Below, piece after piece: positions 1-12,367 of a stretch of DNA of 64,000 nucleotides. The position numbers and the translations under genes are program-made. The notes under the pieces were generated by a model. That model ran no database searches and had not been told where the DNA came from. It saw nothing but the letters and a program-made list of their open reading frames with translations. Each line of letters starts with the position of its first letter. The first letter of the stretch is position 1. Source of the stretch: Aquatica leii. Its lineage: Eukaryota > Arthropoda > Insecta > Coleoptera > Lampyridae. The stretch is from contig CM069439.1 of assembly GCA_035610365.1 (NCBI GenBank), positions 868,001 to 932,000 of the forward strand, in the 5' to 3' direction.

Positions 1-84
1 GGACAAAAACTTTACTATTCTACTTTTTGTTTCTAACACAAGTGAAAATTGGAAAAACACTAAAATAACATAACATTAAACTTG

Positions 85-435
85 TTAACACTACCACAAA
101 AATTAAAAAGCTGTTGAATTTTGAATAAGATAAAACTCCTTAGAATATCTGTGGAATGTACCTAGTCCCATGTATTTGTGGCAAGCTATATATTGGTAAA
201 ACTTGTAGAACTATTAATACTAGATTAAAAGAACACCCAAAGACATTTTTGTTTACTCTAGTCCACTAAGTCTCCATTGCCGAACATGCACTAGATACTC
301 CCCATAATATAAGTTTTGGTTTAACACAGAACTTGAAATCAAGAAAAATTAGAGAAGCATTTGAAATTATTAAATTTTCCAACAATTTCAACAGAGACAG
401 TAGTTAGGAACTATTTTGCACCTGGTTACCTGTTA
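85..435 (+). pseudogene. Penelope-like retroelement, GIY-YIG endonuclease end (fragment)
   Basis: Frame 3 reads through a GIY-YIG nuclease core: a G-M-Y box near 153, followed by VPCICGKLYIGKT (the YIG box), then TRLKEH. After one in-frame stop (about 276) come SIAEHALD and IREAFEIIKFSNNFNRDS. This order (GIY, YIG, R..EH, AEH, REAxEI, NxD) is that of the C-terminal endonuclease of Penelope-like elements, which nicks DNA for target-primed reverse transcription. The stretch just upstream (KLLNFE, DKTP) fits the linker before that nuclease, so the reverse transcriptase probably lies off the left edge of the window or is lost. The first box is GMY rather than GIY, and there are at least three in-frame stops, so the copy is dead. 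Confidence 0.75.
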
Positions 436-2814
436 TTTCCGAATCTTAGAATTTCCAGAAATTACACTTAAGTTACGTTTAGAATTTTATAGTGGTTTTC
501 TTTTAGACCGTCGAGTAAATGCTGTAGCTACATAAACTTATGCTTATTATTTAGTTCTTTAACGATTTGCTTCTAGTTAAGTTACGTGGTTTTTCTCGTA
601 ACTAAAAGAACAACGACTAACGCAGTTGTTACGGCGATAGAGTCGTAAGTTTCCTGGTGTTAAACTATAAAATACATTTAAAAAGGCGCCAAAACGTTGA
701 AAGACTAAGGTGGGAAACACAGTTTAAATCTATTTGCAGCTGAAATTAAACAAATGGCAAGACAAACATGATAACAGATTATATTTATCGCAGACAACAG
801 TTTACGTAGAGGAAGATACATAAATATGTTTATATAAATTTCATCATCGCCCTCGACTGAGCAACACGTTGCACAGCAAAGTGACCTAGTCGGCTTAACT
901 TTTACATTCAGAAAATGAATGACTACATTCGTAAATTGAAATACAAAAGTATGAAAATCGAATATGTAACACAACAAAACGTATTTTATCATTAACTGTG
1001 TTAACAACCTCATATGTACGTACGGTCGTTCTTACAATCGACTAAATACAAAAAATAAATTCTCACCCCAAATAAAAACTTTCACCAAGATCGCCACAAT
1101 ATTCGATTTCAATTCACATGTAGGTGCGTAAAATACTTAACAATAAAAGCCTTGTTCGGCGTACACAACGCTATAGGATGTCTGCGTTCTTCAAGTTTTA
1201 CCCGAAAAATAAAATCGTGTTTAAAATTTGACATTTTTGTCCCTACTCTAACAACGAAAAGTGGGCGAACCAAGAATAAATTTTATACAGGAAACAAACA
1301 TTATACTAAAATTATACTTTAACATAACAGTTACCTTAGTTTTATAACTGTCATTGTAATTTACGTGCCTGACGAAGAAGTTTGTTAAAGTTCAAAAGTA
1401 TGCAAGATGTTATTTTAAATATATTACACAATTAATGCTAAAAAAATATAATAAAACATCTATGTGTAAAATTAAATATTGTTTAATTCTAGAATTTAGT
1501 AGTTTGCGGGACGCTTGCGTTTTGTAACTGTCATAGTAGTAAAAACTTTAACATTTCTAAGTTATAATTTAGTTGGTAGATCAACTTAAGTAAACTGGTT
1601 TTGTTACACAGGATTCAAAAAGTAGTTTTAAGAAAGAAATGCACTTTTGCATAAAAATGCACCTATCGACCTTATTTGGTTTTTGACGACAAAGACAAGT
1701 GTTGGATCTCACCCATTTTAACAGAATTTGAGAAACAAGGTCGTACACAAAATGTTCAAACAATGGAATCAATGCTGTTTAAATTTAACATTAAGCAATG
1801 ATACTGGAAAAAACATTAATCTAACGTTTTGGTATTTTACAGTGAGCCGAAACTTACAAAAGTTGTATGTTTCATATTTTTGTAACTTTAGAGAGTTGAT
1901 GATCTCTAAATATTGATTGGAATAACACAATTTATTTGACGGAAGTAATAGATAAAATATGAAAAGGTAATTCCAATTGAAAATTTGTTTTTTGATAACC
2001 AACATTATTACGTCACAATTTTAGTAAAATCTATTATTTCCTATTGTTTAAACAATAAAGATAATACTGCTTAGTTATTCTAAGATATCTACCTGCGTTT
2101 TAGCGTTTCCTTTTTCTAATCTCTTTTTCTGTGATAAAATAAATATGCTCGTTGTTACAGTCTGTGTTTTTGTCATTTGTTCTCTTTCAGTTTTGAATAG
2201 ATTTAAGCGGTATTTGTTATCCTAATTTTCCACTGTTTTGGCTATTTTAACTTGCTTTATAATTTAGCATCTCGAAACTTACGACTCAATCACCGAATCA
2301 AACTGAAATATTCGCTGCCGTTTAAGTTACGAGATAATTTTCGTAACAATATATGCGTAACTGGACATACGACTCGCAACTTCAACTTTATTTCTTAAGT
2401 GAATACCAATTTGAAACAATTATATAGAGCTTTTACTGTACTCTATATTTAGGTTCCCTTTTTTTACGAGCCTATTCAATTCTAAAAAATAGAATTAGTT
2501 TGTAAACTAGAAGTCTAACGCGCAAGACATCTATTAACTGATCTGATAGACATGGACCAAAGCAACGATTAATAATTTTCAAAAAATTTGATAGGAGTTA
2601 AAGTGATGTATTATCGACGTTTTTCTAGCAATCACATCACTGTTAAAACTATTCTTTTAAGAGCAATGTAGTTTTTCTGCGTCAATTAACACTTTGTTAA
2701 CATAGCATATCATTTAAAAGCTTTCATAACTGTGCACAAACGAGGTATTCAAGAATTCGTAAACAATTATTTTGGTAGCACAAACAAAAAATTTAGCTAT
2801 TACAAAATTTATAC
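436..2814. other. no recognisable gene
   Basis: AT-rich sequence with only short, low-complexity open frames on either strand. No family motif, TIR pair or splice-supported exon could be recognised. Confidence 0.5.
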
Positions 2815-3310
2815 TAATATTATAAAGAAGTAAGGTTTGTAAGTTTGTGTGTATAAGGTAATCTCTAAAACTATTCATTAGGTTTCACAAATTATTTCAC
2901 CAATATTTAGAATGGATTTTCAAAGTTAATATAGGCTATATATTATCCGGTTAAAATAAAAGAAGCTTTTGTGGTGACTTATGTTACAACTAAAGTCGAC
3001 AAAAAAATACTCGAGCAAAGCGTTTTTTACAAACGCTGTCTTAATTTTTTATAGAAAACTTGTAGAAATTAAAAAGTTTTATAAAACAATTAGCCACGAG
3101 ATGTATCTATATATTAACGGTAATACACAAATTGGTAAAATATGACTAAAAGTTATATTTGAAAGTATTTTTATTGTATCATGGGGAATTTAAGTAAGTT
3201 ATCTTAAATTGTTGTTTAAAGAAGTAGATAAGATTTTGCAATAGTTTTTTTTCAAAAACAAAATAAAACACGCTCTGGTGTAAGCGGATGCCGAGGGAGG
3301 CAAAAGACAA
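2815..3310 (+). repeat. dispersed repeat, copy A (inverted partner at 10.1-10.6 kb)
   Basis: This segment is the reverse complement of 10070-10620 over nearly its full length. Shared landmarks in order are GGTAATCTC, TTTCACCAATATTTAGAATGG, ATAGGCTATATATTATC, AGCG/ATGCGTTTTTTAC, ACACAAATTGGTAAAATATG, AAAAGTTATATTT and TGTAAGCGGATG. The sequence style (a 'gtttgtaagtttgtgtgt' opening and an 'ataggctatatatta' core) is of a kind I associate with high-copy insect repeats, but I cannot assign a superfamily. No open frame is present. Confidence 0.7.
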
Positions 3311-4334
3311 GATGCATTTGTCTACAAAATAGGTAAATACGTACGTATTCGGAATAGTGTTAGTGTTGATAAGTGGGATGTTTAAAAACTATGTGCTATC
3401 GTAAACTTGTCAACAAATAGCGCTGTTAGTTAAATAGTGTTTTTTAAAACGCGTTAATAAGATTTTAATCTTTATATATAAGCTTTGTCGACCTCGTTCA
3501 CATATTGCCTTGAACACAAAAGTCGTCAAGTGACAAGAGTTTAATTTTTTCTTCAAGTAGACACAGGAAAAATGGGAAAAGGGTCAAAACTCAAAATCTA
3601 CGTGTGCGTGAGTAAGCTATCAATAGCAAACTCAAACAAGTAGATAACGTTTTAACTCAAAATTGCATTATCATAACTTTATTTGCGTGTAACTATCCCC
3701 ACAAAATGTAATGGAAATTATAAAGAATTTTAGTTAGTCGGTATATTTTCTAGAAATCGTGGTTGCTTCGACGCGCTATTTGCACTCAACTGTAATATTC
3801 AGTATACAAGAAAAAACGGTACCAGTAGAAAATCATCTTTTTTTACTAAGATAACAAAATTTCATGAAAAATAAAACGAATCGATTGAAACATTATTAAA
3901 AAAGTCATATTGGCAGTTGAAAACTAATTATTATTATAACATTGTGATACATTTTCTCGTTTACGTAATAAAGTCAAAAATATCGTTATTTTGTTTTATT
4001 CATTTTTTCCAATTGTTTTCGTTTTGGTCTAAATTTTGAGTACAAGTTGCAGTATGGAAAAGCGGTCATTTAGTTTACATTTATTTGTTTAATTTGTATT
4101 AGCAGTCTGCAAAGCTTTGTTTAATTTGGTAGGTAAATAACGAAAACTCTAAATAGAAAAGTTTAGTAATTTTTTGTTTTTTATTTTAGTTTAATGAAAA
4201 AGAAAGCTAATATATTGATATTCCATACATGAAAACGAAAATCGTAATGTAAGTCTTTTATTTGTGCTTTTAAAATTAATGACAATCGTGCTAAGCAAAT
4301 TTAATGAATACACAGTAGTAAGTACACACGTTGT
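3311..4334. other. no recognisable gene
   Basis: AT-rich, no supported coding or RNA feature on either strand. Confidence 0.5.
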
Positions 4335-4433
4335 TACTTGAATTTGCATCGGGCGTGGTTGTGCAATTGGAACTTCCCTAATTATTCTAGAACACGAAGT
4401 CCGATGTATACCAGCGCACTGCTCTTTAAACAA
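4335..4433 (-). pseudogene. possible PIF/Harbinger transposase crumb
   Basis: The first ~30 residues of an 80-codon minus-strand frame contain CAGIHRTSCSRIIREVPIA. This resembles the helix-turn-helix region of Harbinger nucleases (a 'G-h-x-T-x-S-R-I-I-x-x-V' pattern before the DDE core). Nothing else of the family is visible on either side, so this may be chance similarity. Confidence 0.22.
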
Positions 4434-6114
4434 ACATTCCGCTAACTCCTTTATTGAATTTCTAAATTAGACCAAATTTGATTGATATAATGAAAATATA
4501 GAGAATAGATTTTAGCGGCTTTGATATAAATATTTGCATATATGATGTATGTAGTTCACTGTTTTAGGACAAACAATCAACGGCTATTAACGGCTAATGC
4601 AAATTTATTATCGAAAATTTGCAAATGCATCATTTTAATTAGTGTATGTAAAGCAAATATAATATGTAATTTACTTTGTTTGGAAAATTAATATGCTAAG
4701 TTACTTATACAAATATATCAATTCAAACTATTAACCGAGTAATAATCAAAATAATTATGGTTGTCAGAGCTTACAAAATACTATTGAAATTTTATTTTAC
4801 ACTTTAACAAGCAAGTGAAACATGAAATGTGGTTAAGCCAAACATTAAATCTATAGTACCAGAACAAACAAATATTCTTTAAAAATAACAAAATATTATT
4901 TATTTATTTGTTTCTAAAAATGTTTTTAAAAAATTATTAATTAAACCCACTTAAACCTTATTGAAATATTTGTTACTTTTTTATTACTTGTTTATTACTG
5001 CTAAACCAAATTTCTTATTTCTTACAATAGTGACTAATCACATTATAGATCAGGTTTGCTCTAAGCTTTACTAAGCTCTAACAAAAGTTTAGCTGTACCG
5101 GCAAGTAGTTATTACTACCATCAATAATTCTTTTTGTTGTTTTGTTGACGCAACAAAATAATGTTGTTGTTAAAGTAGATTATTTAACTCTTTTTATGAG
5201 AAATCTGATTTTTTTTATTTAAACAGTTTTATGTAGGATAAAATAAACTAAGACACATTTTATTAGTTGTCATACAAAGTAAGAAGCTGATAAATTTGGT
5301 TTGATTTCTGATAACTAACATCATATTACTGTAAATCAGTAAATTACAAAATTCTACAATATATTCAATTAAAACTCTGCTATGATACTACGATGTCATC
5401 TAGTTTTAACGTGGTTGCAATCAATTATTATTATTTTATTTTAATCAAGTACATAAAGGAACTGTTTGCTAATTTAGGTATTGTCAGACAATTAACCCAC
5501 ATGTGCTCAGAACTATCTTTTGTTAAAAAAAATGACAAAATTTAGGAAAGCTTACCTAAAGTGGAGTAAAATGACAAAAAAAATTGGAGTTGCAGTTTTT
5601 GAAATTCGATGTGTCATTTTTGACCCGTTGGACAAATGTACACACACACACAAATAAATAAAAAACGGGATAAGTTTGATGAAAATAGTTAGCGGTGTAA
5701 ACTAGGCTTGTTAGCGAATACGATCGGCAATCATTTGTAGTCGTTCACAATGCTATTCAAGAAAATCAAATTAGACAAATAATAAACATTGACAATACTA
5801 AGTCATATCGTTTATTCGCAAAAAATAAAAAATCAATATATTTTTGTTTTTGAATGATTTGGAACAGTAAACTGTATTTTTAAGTCGCTGTTATAGTAAA
5901 AAAGAAAACTGACAACAGACAGTCGCCGTAGAAAAAATTCTGTAATTTAAAAATTTTATTGCATTCCATATACCTTATTGCAGTGCAATACAGCAATTCA
6001 TTCAAAATTTATCGTATTAATAAAATATAGATTATTGATTAAAAAAAACCAAAAGATCTTGTAACTACTTAAAAAAAGGTATTTTTAAATGAGTTTCAAT
6101 TTTTAATTCGTATT
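4434..6114. other. no recognisable gene; short CA microsatellite
   Basis: AT-rich non-coding DNA. A short (CA)6 run lies at 5641-5652. No ORF of interest. Confidence 0.5.
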
Positions 6115-7570
6115 TTACAATCGTGATTCTGGTCGTCCAACATTCCTTCTTGTTTCTCGTGGTCGCATTGTAATTGTTTCTTTGTCCACTTTTCGTTGTC
6201 TCTAGCGATATGACTTCATTTCAGATTTTGTCTTTTAGGCTGACTCTGAACAAAGCTATTGCTCGTTGACAGATTCATATTGTTTGCGCTGTGTTTTGTT
6301 AGCGTCATTGTTTCCATGTCATATGTAGCCACCGGTAGGGTGCAAGCATCGTATACTTTTTGCTTGAGATTGTTTGGTGTTTTTATGGATTGAACTAAGT
6401 TTTGCAAAAGCCGCTCATGTAACAATAATCCTTCTATTTAGCTTGGTTTACTGGTTTTCTTTTCTTCTTTTAATATTATGTCCTAAGTAGTTATATTCTT
6501 GTACATTTTCTATAACTTGATTTCTTAAAATGATACTAATATTTTTAGTGTTTATGATATTTATTTTTAAGCTTATTATTTGGGAGGCCTAGTGTAATTC
6601 ATGCATCATGTCTTTTAATTCTTCTGCACTGTTACTGACTAAAACTATATCGTCCGCAAATCTTAAATTATTTATTCTTTTACCAGTTATGTTAATGCTT
6701 TTATCTTCCCACGGTAGTGTCTTAATTACGTCCTCAAAAGTCAGGGTGAAGAGTTTAGGGGAGATCGTGTTTCTTGTTGCACATTCTCTTTACTGATATT
6801 TTATCGCTTGTCAAATCTTTATAAAGGTTCATTTTTAACGTTGTTTTTTTATATATAAGCCTACTGCGCCTAATATATCGTGAATCAATCCGCGCTCTTG
6901 CCATTCCTTCTAGTACTGCCCAGGTTTCAACAGAATCGAAAGCCTTATGGTAGTTAAAATGCGATGTGGAGTGGGATGTTGTATTCAGTACATATTTTGA
7001 TAAGTGTTTGAATCACTTGTATGTGGTTGATTACTCTGTACCCCTTTCTAACGCCCGTTTATTCAATTCGTTGATAGAAGTTGAGATTAGCTGTGAGTCG
7101 GTTGGTCAGTATCTTGGTGAGTAGTTTATAGTATATTGACAGAAAACTGATAGATCGGTAAATATCGATTCATCAGTTTCAGCATTGCCTTTTCTAGAGT
7201 TCTTCCACCCGCTTTAAGAATTTCGGTGATAATATTGTCTTCTACTGGAGTTTTGCATGTCATTTGTTTTAGTGCTATTCTTAGCTCTGTCATATCTATT
7301 TCAGGAATTTTTTTGAACCCGGTATTTTTAATTTCTTTTCTAATTCTCTTTTAGATTGTTTATCATTTGCACATGTTGCTTATACAAATAAAATTTCTGC
7401 GTAGTATTTACAATATCTTTTCTATCTGTTTCTACGGTTTCTTCGTGGTTTTGTAGTTTCTTTATTACTAGCTTTCCTTTAGTTCTTCTCCATTTTAACA
7501 CTTTCATATTCATATTATTTTCTATTATTTCTTTAATCCTGCGAGTGTTATACATTCTCACATTTCAGAT
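6115..7570 (-). pseudogene. RTE-type non-LTR retrotransposon, reverse transcriptase (5'-truncated, decayed)
   Basis: Minus-strand frames read in the order expected for an RTE-clade RT. A pre-RT block lies at 7340-7561 (NTRRIKEIIE, VLKW, FYLY). Next is a thumb/finger block near 7180-7290 (LKQMTCKTPVEDNIITEILK, equivalent to the 'APGxDGIxxE' box). Then comes QGDTISPKLFTLTFED with the catalytic LRFADDIVLVSNS at about 6630-6740, followed by SLKINIINTKN and the tail ACTLPVATYDMETMTLTK (6216-6425), GHIARDNEKW and RPRETRR. RTE elements mobilise by target-primed reverse transcription. Several frameshifts and stops break the frame. No endonuclease domain is seen upstream, because a Tc1-like fragment begins directly beyond 7.6 kb. 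Confidence 0.8.
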
Positions 7571-7644
7571 TTCTTTTTTTACTTTATTGTGTAATTTTTC
7601 TTCATTGAAAAATTAAGATAACTTTCAGCATTAAGAAAGCTTAC

Positions 7645-8280
7645 TTGTTGAAAGATGTAATCGTTCTCCGGATACAAAATTTGGACAGAAAACTGCATAA
7701 CGTTGTTTAAAATATCTAAGTAGCCCTCTGTATTAAGACGTCAATTGCCATGGAAACTCACCCAACTACTGAAAAGTGTCCGCTAAGACACATTTTTATT
7801 GGTGCGTCATTTGAACTTTTAATAGTTTTTTGGTCGCTAAAAACAACACCATTTCAAAAAAACTAGCAATTCATTGACGTAGCGTCTTGCAAATTCCAGA
7901 CGCCTTCTTTTATTGTATTTGCTAAAAATTTCTTTTATAGCTGCTGCATATTTTTTTATTTCAGCCTCTTTATTTCTTGTCCGTGCGGTTAACTGGCATC
8001 TTAGAAATTTTACGTCGGCTACAACATTTCGGAAAGTTGTAAAAATATTTTGAGTAACATATGCCACTAACGCAGCGTACTGGACCACTGTAGACACTCT
8101 TCGCATGCCATTCTTGATGGTCCTGTTTATAGCGTGTTTGCCATACCACTTAACTCGGATACGTCCGACAGTAGTCCGTAAAATCATAAACATTCGAACA
8201 ATTGCTTGAACACTAACACCAGCCATAATTTGAACCTTAAAATCAACACGCGTATGTGCAAGCATTATCAACAACAAATT
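7645..8280 (-). pseudogene. Tc1-like DNA transposase (decayed)
   Basis: The open part (7837-8277, 146 codons) starts with a helix-turn-helix (GVSVQAIVRMFMILRTTVGRI). It continues to LTARTRNKEAEI and RRLEFARRYVNE, matching the Tc1-family 'R-L-x-F-A-x-x-h-v' segment just before the first catalytic Asp. After a stop, a second block reads GYLDILNNVMQFSVQIL and NDYIFQQ, the Tc1 'Y-x-x-I-L ... F-Q-Q-D-N' region before the second Asp. The first Asp context (F-S-D-E) and the D-N after FQQ are lost to frameshifts, and no third acidic block is seen. No terminal inverted repeats could be paired by eye. Confidence 0.6.
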
Positions 8281-10069
8281 TGTTTATTTTAGAGAAACTT
8301 ACTAACTTGATGCTATATTTCTATTAAATAATAAACTAAACTAAAAACTACAGTTATTCTTACATAAATTAAGGGTGGTGGTAATTCACATTCGCATATA
8401 ATACATAATAAACTGACTAATAAAAATTCTGGTACTATAACAGCGACTTAAAATCTAAAAATCGTACATAAACAAAAAGGTAAAATACTTCATTGTTTTA
8501 AATTGACATTCCTGAAAAATACTATAAGAATGATTATTTATCGTATTATAGTAAATCAGGATATGGTTTACTAAGGAAATACAATTTTTTTGTTTATCAT
8601 ACTAGTGATGGTCTTGACACTAATGTTATAGTTTGCAAAAAGGTGGTTCACAAAATCAATCTCTCCCATGGATTTGTTATATTGGTTTACCACATTTTAA
8701 ATTTACTTTTTAACAGGAGTCACTCGATATTTATTTGACAATAAGAAAAATACAATGTTGTTTTTCTATTTTACACAAACAATGTTATTTTGTTTATCAA
8801 CACCGCTGTCGTAAGCCCCTCTGTTCTTCGTTTTCATTGTTAGAATGGTTGCAATCGGGCATTTATCAGTACGAATTTTTCTAACGGTACCTGACCCATT
8901 AAAACTCATTCTTCTAAACCTACTTTTTGATGATCAGCTTAAACCGTTTAGCTTTAGTATACATTGAAATTTACGCAGTAACTTGATAGAAAAGCGAGTA
9001 CCTATGCTTTGTATCCGAAACGGACCGGTTTGCCTTGAATAGCTTGTTTACATCCGTAGCAACCAAAATAAGAGACCATTGATTAATCTATAGACATATG
9101 TTCGCTCACGGGTGTATACTGTAAAAATAATTAATTTACTTTTTTCATAAAAGGACGTAACTTGGCCATTTTATTATTAGGTGCGAGATTATTGTTTTCA
9201 GTTGCATAGATAAATTGAAATATTTCTTTGAATCTGGTTCTTCTCATAGAATTTGACACTAAAATATTTTTAATGTTCTTCGGAGACTCCTCGCTACAGC
9301 AACATATCTGCTGACATACGAAATTGCCATGAAGACGAGCATCTTATCATTGCCGAGTTTCAATCAAAAATTTTTAGATGTGGCTTACAAAACGATGGTA
9401 TGTATTAAAAATGTTCTACAAGTGATGATATAAACAATTCTAGAAATTCAAGAAAATTACTATTCACTGATAAAGTACGTGAATCTTGTCTATTTTCAAC
9501 ACCGACAGGGTTATCCGGAGGACTTATACAAATTGTATTGGGAACCTTGGTCATATGCGTTGTCAGTATCGGCATACATTGTTTCATGTTGTTGTACAAT
9601 TTAAGTTTTACATATAATATATAAACAAAATTATGTAATCAAATCTTGAAATACACAACTTACCAGTTCGTTTTCCTGCCAATGCTTTAAACAAAAATTA
9701 TCGTACTTTTACCGCGAACACAAACTAGCTGTCTGACAATTTATTTCAAAAATAGCAGCAAAACTACATGTATGGTAAAAGCACGTGGTTGATAGCATAT
9801 ATAACCCCATAAACAACTGAACAATCTTGGAAATCTAATTGAGTCTGAGTCGTTAAAGACCCGTTGGGCGTAAATGGGTTAATACTATAAAGATGTCCAC
9901 CTAAAAAAGGTGCGTATAATTTCTTGCAATATCCTTTAATGTTAGGAAAAGGTGAAGACAATAAATAAAATAATGTTAAATCACTGACATGTATGGAAAA
10001 CGACAAAGTTACTTTTGAAAACAATTTCGCATTTAATATTTGTAGCTATTTGCCAACTCCAACATTATT
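8281..10069. other. no recognisable gene
   Basis: Two open frames (9405-9599 and 9764-10024, both minus) show no family signature and are probably chance. No other supported feature. Confidence 0.45.
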
Positions 10070-10620
10070 TCGGACACGTACGTTCGCCATCCGCTTACAC
10101 AAAAGCGTATTTTATTTTGTTTTTGCAAAACACGATCGCAAAATCTAAACAACTTGTCTAAAAAATGTTGTTAAAAGACAGTTTTTATCAACATACAATT
10201 TTCTCGATAATAATCAAATTTATAATAATAAGAAATTAGGATTACTTTCTTAAATTCTTCGTGATAAATTAAAAATAGTTTTAAATATAACTTTTAGTCA
10301 TATTTTATCAATTTGTGTATTAACTTTAACATATAAATATATGTTGTCGCAAACTTTTTTATAGAATTGTTTGAATTTTAAAATTTTTTTTAATAAACAG
10401 TATTTAAATATCTCTTACCGGAAAGGCAGAGTTCGTAAAAAACGCATTGCTTGACCATTTTTTTATTGACTTTAGTTTAGTTTAGTAAAATAAGTCACTA
10501 CAAAGAACGCTTTTGTTTTAACGTGATAATATATAGCCTATGTGTACTTTAAAAGTCTATTCTAAATATTGGTAAAAGAATTTTGTTTCGTAGATTACCT
10601 CTTACATCCAAACTTAAACG
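10070..10620 (-). repeat. dispersed repeat, copy B (inverted partner of 2.8-3.3 kb)
   Basis: Reverse complement of 2815-3310, in inverted orientation about 7 kb away. The best-conserved block (about 40 bp near 10282-10322) differs from copy A at only one position. Identity is lower elsewhere, with indels. The right boundary is near the GGTAATCTAC/GGATGTAAG motif (about 10600) and the left one near the GTAAGCGGATGG motif (about 10085). Confidence 0.7.
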
Positions 10621-12096
10621 CACCGCTGTTTCAAAAAACTATTTTAAAAACAGTTTATTAAATATGAAAATTGAAAACTTCCAGAATTTGACCAAAACCG
10701 CTAAGTGCTAAAACTCTAAGGAAAAGTTTGTAATTGTCGTAAAGTAAACCGTTTTGCTTCTTAATATAATTTGAAACAGTTATTAACTATGGAAAACCAA
10801 AGTTAGAAGTTTACAGAGTAAACAATTATTATTATAGGTTATTAAAACAAAAATTATATTAAGGTTTGACCTATAAACATTCAAGTTCAAAGTATCGCGT
10901 AACTGTAGGCAAAAGTATGTATGTATGCTTATAAATAAATTAAAAATTCAATTTTTTTAAGATCATAAAATTATAATAAAACTCATTTTATATTTTTTAT
11001 AGTAAATTAGTTATTGTACATTTTTCAGCACCTCACAGTATAAAGTTCGATGCCTAAATGTGTCAGAGCTTATACTTAATAGCATCCGTCAATACCAGTT
11101 AATTTCATGGTTTTAAGTACGTTTTAAACCGTTATATAAATTTAATAAATGCACGAAACTTTATAGCAGTAACTGTACACTCTATAAAAAAAACTTTCGA
11201 TTAGAATCCAAAAAATTAGATTTTGATATAAAGCAAATCAACTTAGAAACGCGATTGAGGAGTAGAGCCTGATTAAAAAAATATTGCTAGTAGACTCTGA
11301 TAATTAAAAAAATATTTAAAAAATAAAAATTTGCAACTAACTCATTTTGGATTTTTGCATGGAACAAGGAAAAAAAGGAAAATTGTTATTATCGACAATA
11401 TCATAATGCAAAGAATAATGAACAGAAACAAGATAACACACATATATATACATACACAAAAAATGTTTATAATTTGTATATTTTTAAATACTAAAGTTAT
11501 TTTTCGTATAGCAACTATTTATTTTACTAAAATTTACTTTTGCGAATGCCCCGGTATTTACGTATATTTTGTTACTTATCGTTAGTAATAATGTATCACA
11601 ATTTTCGTTTTGACAAAATTATACTACTGTAGTAGCTTAAGCGCCCACTGACAATACGGTGTAGCTGTTGTGTTCGACACTGCCCGGTTGGCGTTCGCTG
11701 TGGGTAGATTGAGTTTTGTAGAAACTTTGACCGTTCAATCGCAAGTAATTTCTTTTTATTTAATTTCTCTATTTGTATTATATTAAAAGGAATTAAATCG
11801 TTTTTCTATGTATTCAATTGCTCAGGAGTAAATGGCTACCGGACGCCTTTCTGTTTTTGCTAATTTAAAATTTTTTACAGCAAACTTAACGGAACCTCAG
11901 TGTTCTTTCAGCACATTTAGCTATTCAGGGTGAAATTATTATGTCTCATATCTAGTCGACAGATTCAAGCCGTATAATTACTGCAAGGTTGAGGACGTCA
12001 GGTGTTTGCTCGGTTTGAACGTCGATCAGTTGCGGCTACCTGACGAGTGTCGCTTAATGTGATCTACTTGCCTTACACTTTAACGTCATTAACCTA
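10621..12096. other. no recognisable gene; locally GC-richer patch at 11.64-12.08 kb
   Basis: Mostly AT-rich. The patch 11640-12080 is visibly richer in C and G (for example around 11680-11700 and 12000-12030) but contains no open frame or family motif. Confidence 0.4.
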
Positions 12097-12238
12097 TCCC
12101 AAGCAACACATTCGTATAAAAAACGTCTAAATGTCCGGCTAATAGACATTTATTAGACATAAAAACGTTTTTAAACGCGTTATTGACGTTTATTAGACGG
12201 ACATTTAGACGTTTTTTGTACCAATGTGTTGTTTGGGA
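12097..12238. mobile_element. 142-bp MITE with long terminal inverted repeats
   Basis: The left end starts TCCCAAGCAACACATT and the right end, reverse-complemented, starts TCCCAAACAACACATT. Both continue into AAAAAACGTCTAAATGTCCG, so the arms pair over roughly 55-60 bp. The element is flanked on both sides by TA (12095-12096 and 12239-12240), consistent with a 2-bp TA target duplication. No coding capacity. Its termini match those of the 2.7-kb element that begins only 130 bp downstream. Confidence 0.8.
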
Positions 12239-12367
12239 TATTATCATTTTGTAACTGTGTTATGTATTTTTATTATCTACTAAATTTTAAGCTATTTTAA
12301 TGTTCTGCTCTATTACTTATATTATGCCCTTAGCTACTTTTTGTATATTTTAAGATTATAATTAATA

